The notes under the pieces: generated by a model
Database searches by the model: none
Seen by the model: the letters and a program-made list of their open reading frames with translations, nothing else
Told to the model about the DNA's origin: nothing
In this document: positions 14,221 through 15,861 of the stretch, in pieces
Numbering within the stretch: position 1 is the first letter of the stretch
Layout of the letters: every line of letters starts with the position of its first letter
Translations under genes and position numbers: made by a program
Assembly: GCA_037380725.1 (NCBI GenBank)
Contig: JARRRL010000015.1
Location: 1-15,861 of the forward strand
Direction: 5' to 3'
From: JARRRL01 sp037380725
Lineage (GTDB): Bacteria > Pseudomonadota > Gammaproteobacteria > Pseudomonadales > JANQJO01
DNA: 15,861 bases

Positions 14221-14257
14221 CGGATTAAATCAATTTTTCATTTGAGGGCAGAATAAA

Positions 14258-14929
14258 ATGAGCAGGCAGAGCAATTCGTTTAAATTTTTCATCAAAAGCA
14301 GAAAAAGTATGAGTCGCTTACTTTTCAGTGGTGCACAGCTGTTAAGCGCCTTGATCGTGTGCTTCGCCAGCAGCGCCTATGCCGCTGACGGCGCAACGCT
14401 GTTGGCCGCCAAATATAAACAATGCCCAGATCGTTGGGCTCCGTCCAGTGCGCCTGGTGGATGTTCGCCAACGTTTTTTACTTTGGAACTTGCCGGTCTC
14501 AAAGAAACATTAAGATGCCCAAGTGGTTGGGTGGAATCCAGCGTCCCTGGCGGCTGTTCACCGGAGTTTTTTACGCTGCGCTTAAATGGTGTTCGTGATT
14601 CAATTCGGTCTTGCCCGGATGGCTGGGTTCGATCAAGTGCTCCCGGTGGCTGCTCACCTGGCTACATCACATTAAAACAAGCGGGTCTACGCGCCATTAA
14701 CACGTGTCCAGATGGTTGGGTGCGCTCCAGTGCGCCTGGTGGTTGTTCTCCAGATAATTTCACATTGGAAACGGGCTTTGATGGTATTGACCGCGCCTCG
14801 TTTCATTGTGCTTTCGGTGCGGCGTGCGACACGATGATTGAGAGCATCAAGGCGCTCGGTGGCACATGCAACAGTAATGGTCCTGATACAACGTGTGACT
14901 TACCTCCCTTGATTGATGAGGACAATTAA
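14258..14929 (+). CDS. Exported cysteine-repeat protein, family not recognised
   Basis: This is a 223-residue secreted protein. An extended basic start leads into a signal peptide (MSRLLFSGAQLLSALIVCF from residue 18) with a clear cut site SAYA|ADG after residue 42. The mature part has four tandem repeats of 31-32 residues starting at Cys 56, 87, 119 and 150. Each follows C-P-x-x-W-x-x-S-S-x-P-G-G-C-S-P-x-x-F/Y/I-T-L, with the two cysteines always 13 apart. A C-terminal cap has four more cysteines (184, 190, 204, 213), so the mature part has twelve, an even number that suits periplasmic or extracellular disulphides. It ends acidic (PPLIDEDN). ATG 14258 has GAGGG nine bases before it; ATG 14309 (residue 18) would give a standard-length signal peptide. 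I do not recognise the family and assign no function; a small adhesive, binding or toxin-like protein would be a guess. It has its own promoter and converges with a lipoprotein gene. Confidence 0.88.
   Translation: MSRQSNSFKFFIKSRKSMSRLLFSGAQLLSALIVCFASSAYAADGATLLAAKYKQCPDRWAPSSAPGGCSPTFFTLELAGLKETLRCPSGWVESSVPGGCSPEFFTLRLNGVRDSIRSCPDGWVRSSAPGGCSPGYITLKQAGLRAINTCPDGWVRSSAPGGCSPDNFTLETGFDGIDRASFHCAFGAACDTMIESIKALGGTCNSNGPDTTCDLPPLIDEDN
14423..14797 (+). repeat. Four coding repeats of the CPDGWVRSSAPGGCSP motif
   Basis: Units lie at about 14423-14515, 14516-14611, 14612-14704 and 14705-14797. Units 3 and 4 encode the same 16 residues, CPDGWVRSSAPGGCSP, yet differ at the third base of 12 of the 16 codons. 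Unit 1 has a changed first half (DRWAPSS) and unit 2 has Ser, Glu and Val substitutions. Confidence 0.92.
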
Positions 14930-14946
14930 TAAATTGTTGTTTGTGA

Positions 14947-14998
14947 GCGCTGTTTCATACGTGTGTTTAACACCAACCCACGCGACTTGAAACAGCGC
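14947..14998. terminator. Long inverted repeat between convergent genes, possible terminator
   Basis: GCGCTGTTTCA (14947-14957) and TGAAACAGCGC (14988-14998) are perfectly complementary over 11 bp, with a 30-base loop that contains its own small dyad (GTG-tttaa-CAC). It lies 18 bases after the stop of the cysteine-repeat gene and before the end of the convergent lipoprotein gene. Neither side has a real T-run, so it is not a standard rho-independent terminator. It may act in both directions as an mRNA end-protecting stem. Confidence 0.5.
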
Positions 14999-15079
14999 AC
15001 ATCATCGTTCTTACAATGAATTGTTATCAAACACACAATCCGTTCGTTTCTTGCAGCGCTGTCGTGAATTTAACCGCTT

Positions 15080-15289
15080 TTATTGCTCATCCTTGAGCGT
15101 TTCTTCTAGATCCTTGGCATATTCATCATAAGACTGATCATAGTCTTTCATGCATTCCTCGTACTGCGACTGAGGAAGTTTCTGACATTCGGATTGTCTA
15201 TTTTGTTGAATAGCAGTATATACCTGTTCATGAGTACACCCACTAATAGCACCTAGTAAAATCAACAATCTAAATATGTTTCTTGTCAC
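15080..15289 (-). CDS. Small lipoprotein
   Basis: A 69-residue product begins VTRNIFRLLILLGAISGC: a short basic start, a hydrophobic core and a lipobox ISGC, so Cys 18 should be lipid-modified and the protein anchored in the inner or outer membrane. The mature part (about 52 residues) is hydrophilic and helical, with two cysteines (ECQKLP and EECMKDY) and a Tyr/Asp/Glu-rich tail (DYDQSYDEYAKDLEE). GTG 15289 is preferred as start because AAAAGG lies just upstream and gives a normal lipoprotein signal; ATG 15331 would add 14 residues before it. Small lipoproteins with a similar ECQ-LP-...-YEEC pattern occur in other gammaproteobacteria, as far as I recall, with no known function. It lies 83 bases downstream of the MFS gene on the same strand with no terminator between them, so co-transcription is likely. 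Confidence 0.72.
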   Translation of the reverse strand: MTRNIFRLLILLGAISGCTHEQVYTAIQQNRQSECQKLPQSQYEECMKDYDQSYDEYAKDLEETLKDEQ

Positions 15290-15372
15290 GGTACCTTTTC
15301 CTAGAAAATTACATAACACACAGCCGAGCATGTTTTTTGCGTCGACTGGAGCGCATTATTGGGCAGCCTTGA

Positions 15373-15861
15373 TCACGTGCCAATCCCACGTCCTGTAGTT
15401 CGATCATTTGGTCGGTAAAAGAGCAACCCCATTGTCGCGAAAGCCGCGAACGATGCTCCGACAATAAATGTAACCGTAGCACCGTAAATGCTCCATAGTG
15501 ACCCAGCGATAACGCTTGCCAGCAACAGCACCCCACCACTTACCAGATTAAACACACCAAAGGCCGTCCCCAGTAGCTCAGAGGGTGCCGTATCGGCGAC
15601 AAGTTTCGATAACAAGCCTTGGGTGAATGCCATATGCAGTCCCCATAACGCCACACCAAGGAAGACGAGCGGCGGAGATACGGCCATCGCTAATATGACA
15701 TCAGCGACGATGAGTAATCCAAGTCCGAACACTAATAGCTTTCGAGCCGAAAGTCGGTCAGCCGCCACGCCTGCAGGATAGGAAAATAATGAGTAGACAA
15801 TATTCATCACAATCATAATTGCAGGCACATAAGCGATAGCAAGTCCGACGTCCTGAGCCCG
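15373..15861 (-). CDS. MFS transporter, C-terminal half (enters from the right edge)
   Basis: The frame is open from base 15861 to the stop at 15373, giving 162 residues of a major facilitator superfamily permease. It starts inside RAQDVGLAIAY, typical of the loop before helix 7 or 8. It continues through about five membrane helices: IMIVMNIVYSLFSYPAGVA; LLVFGLGLLIVADVILAM; PLVFLGVALWGLHMAFTQG; LGTAFGVFNLVSGGVLLLASVIAGSLW; and TVTFIVGASFAAFATMGLLF. The loop PAGVAADRLSARKLL is the second copy of MFS motif A (G-x-x-x-D-R-x-x-x-R/K). The protein ends in a short charged tail (YRPNDRTTGRGIGT). The N-terminal half and the start are outside the window, and the substrate cannot be told from this half. 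Confidence 0.92.
   Translation of the reverse strand, partial: RAQDVGLAIAYVPAIMIVMNIVYSLFSYPAGVAADRLSARKLLVFGLGLLIVADVILAMAVSPPLVFLGVALWGLHMAFTQGLLSKLVADTAPSELLGTAFGVFNLVSGGVLLLASVIAGSLWSIYGATVTFIVGASFAAFATMGLLFYRPNDRTTGRGIGT

Larger units (their letters stand above)
13807..14257. promoter_or_regulatory. 451-base regulatory region upstream of the cysteine-repeat gene
   Basis: No gene with a start codon is seen. A frame without ATG/GTG/TTG stays open from 13796 to about 13970, driven by ATTTTGA repeats every 15 bases (13845, 13860, 13875); I do not call it a gene. Other content: an inverted repeat AATAATT/AATTATT (13942-13948, 13964-13970), a 13-bp tandem repeat (13995-14046), an AT-rich inverted repeat (14088-14120), a TATAAT promoter box (14173-14178) and a hairpin leader (about 14187-14220). 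The density of elements suggests that the gene at 14258 is regulated, while the oxidase upstream has no evident terminator. Confidence 0.5.

Overview
The window reads as the chromosome of a free-living gammaproteobacterium, probably near the Pseudomonas / marine Cellvibrio-like lineages. That placement rests on three things: a Pseudomonas-type ribosome modulation factor (rmf) convergent with a class 2 pyrD, a minor-pilin/PilY1 set of the Pseudomonas type IVa kind, and intermediate base composition with AT-rich intergenic DNA. The order-level placement is inference. Nothing here looks like a prophage, an insertion sequence, a CRISPR array or a tRNA/rRNA gene.

Layout. (1) 1-321, minus: the start of a single-pass membrane protein that leaves the window. 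(2) 322-1657: about 1.3 kb with no convincing gene. It holds several hairpins, short repeats and a GC-rich foldable island, and is the best place to look for an undescribed RNA; its right end is the rmf leader. (3) 1658-3029: rmf (plus) and pyrD (minus) converge on a terminator hairpin with a TTCG loop that overlaps the last codons of pyrD. (4) 3436-11608: a type IV pilus tip/priming cluster, all plus, in the order pilX, pilY1, fimT/fimU-like, pilV, pilW. This is a rotated version of the usual fimU-pilV-pilW-pilX-pilY1-pilE order; no pilE is present, and gaps of 106-230 bases separate most genes. The 1641-residue PilY1 has an interrupted von Willebrand A domain: three related beta-rich modules sit between the first MIDAS motif and the other two. 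Its propeller region carries four DxNxDG-type calcium loops. (5) 11872-13806: a flavin amine oxidase with the substrate-arginine motif of L-amino-acid oxidases. (6) 13807-14257: a regulatory region with a 13-bp tandem repeat, an AT-rich inverted repeat, a consensus TATAAT and a hairpin leader. (7) 14258-14929: a small exported protein made of four 31-32-residue cysteine repeats, not recognised as a known family. (8) 15080-15861, minus: a small lipoprotein gene downstream of the C-terminal half of an MFS transporter gene that enters from the right edge.

How the genes fit together. The five pil genes should make the minor-pilin complex that primes pilus assembly and displays the PilY1 adhesin/mechanosensor at the tip; prepilin peptidase and the assembly motor are not in the window. 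rmf acts on ribosomes in stationary phase, and pyrD is housekeeping pyrimidine synthesis. The oxidase and the cysteine-repeat protein are accessory genes with no visible functional link to the pili, although all of them bear on the cell's dealings with its surroundings. The strongest candidates for something new are the cysteine-repeat protein, the split-vWA PilY1 and the structured intergenic DNA at 640-1380.
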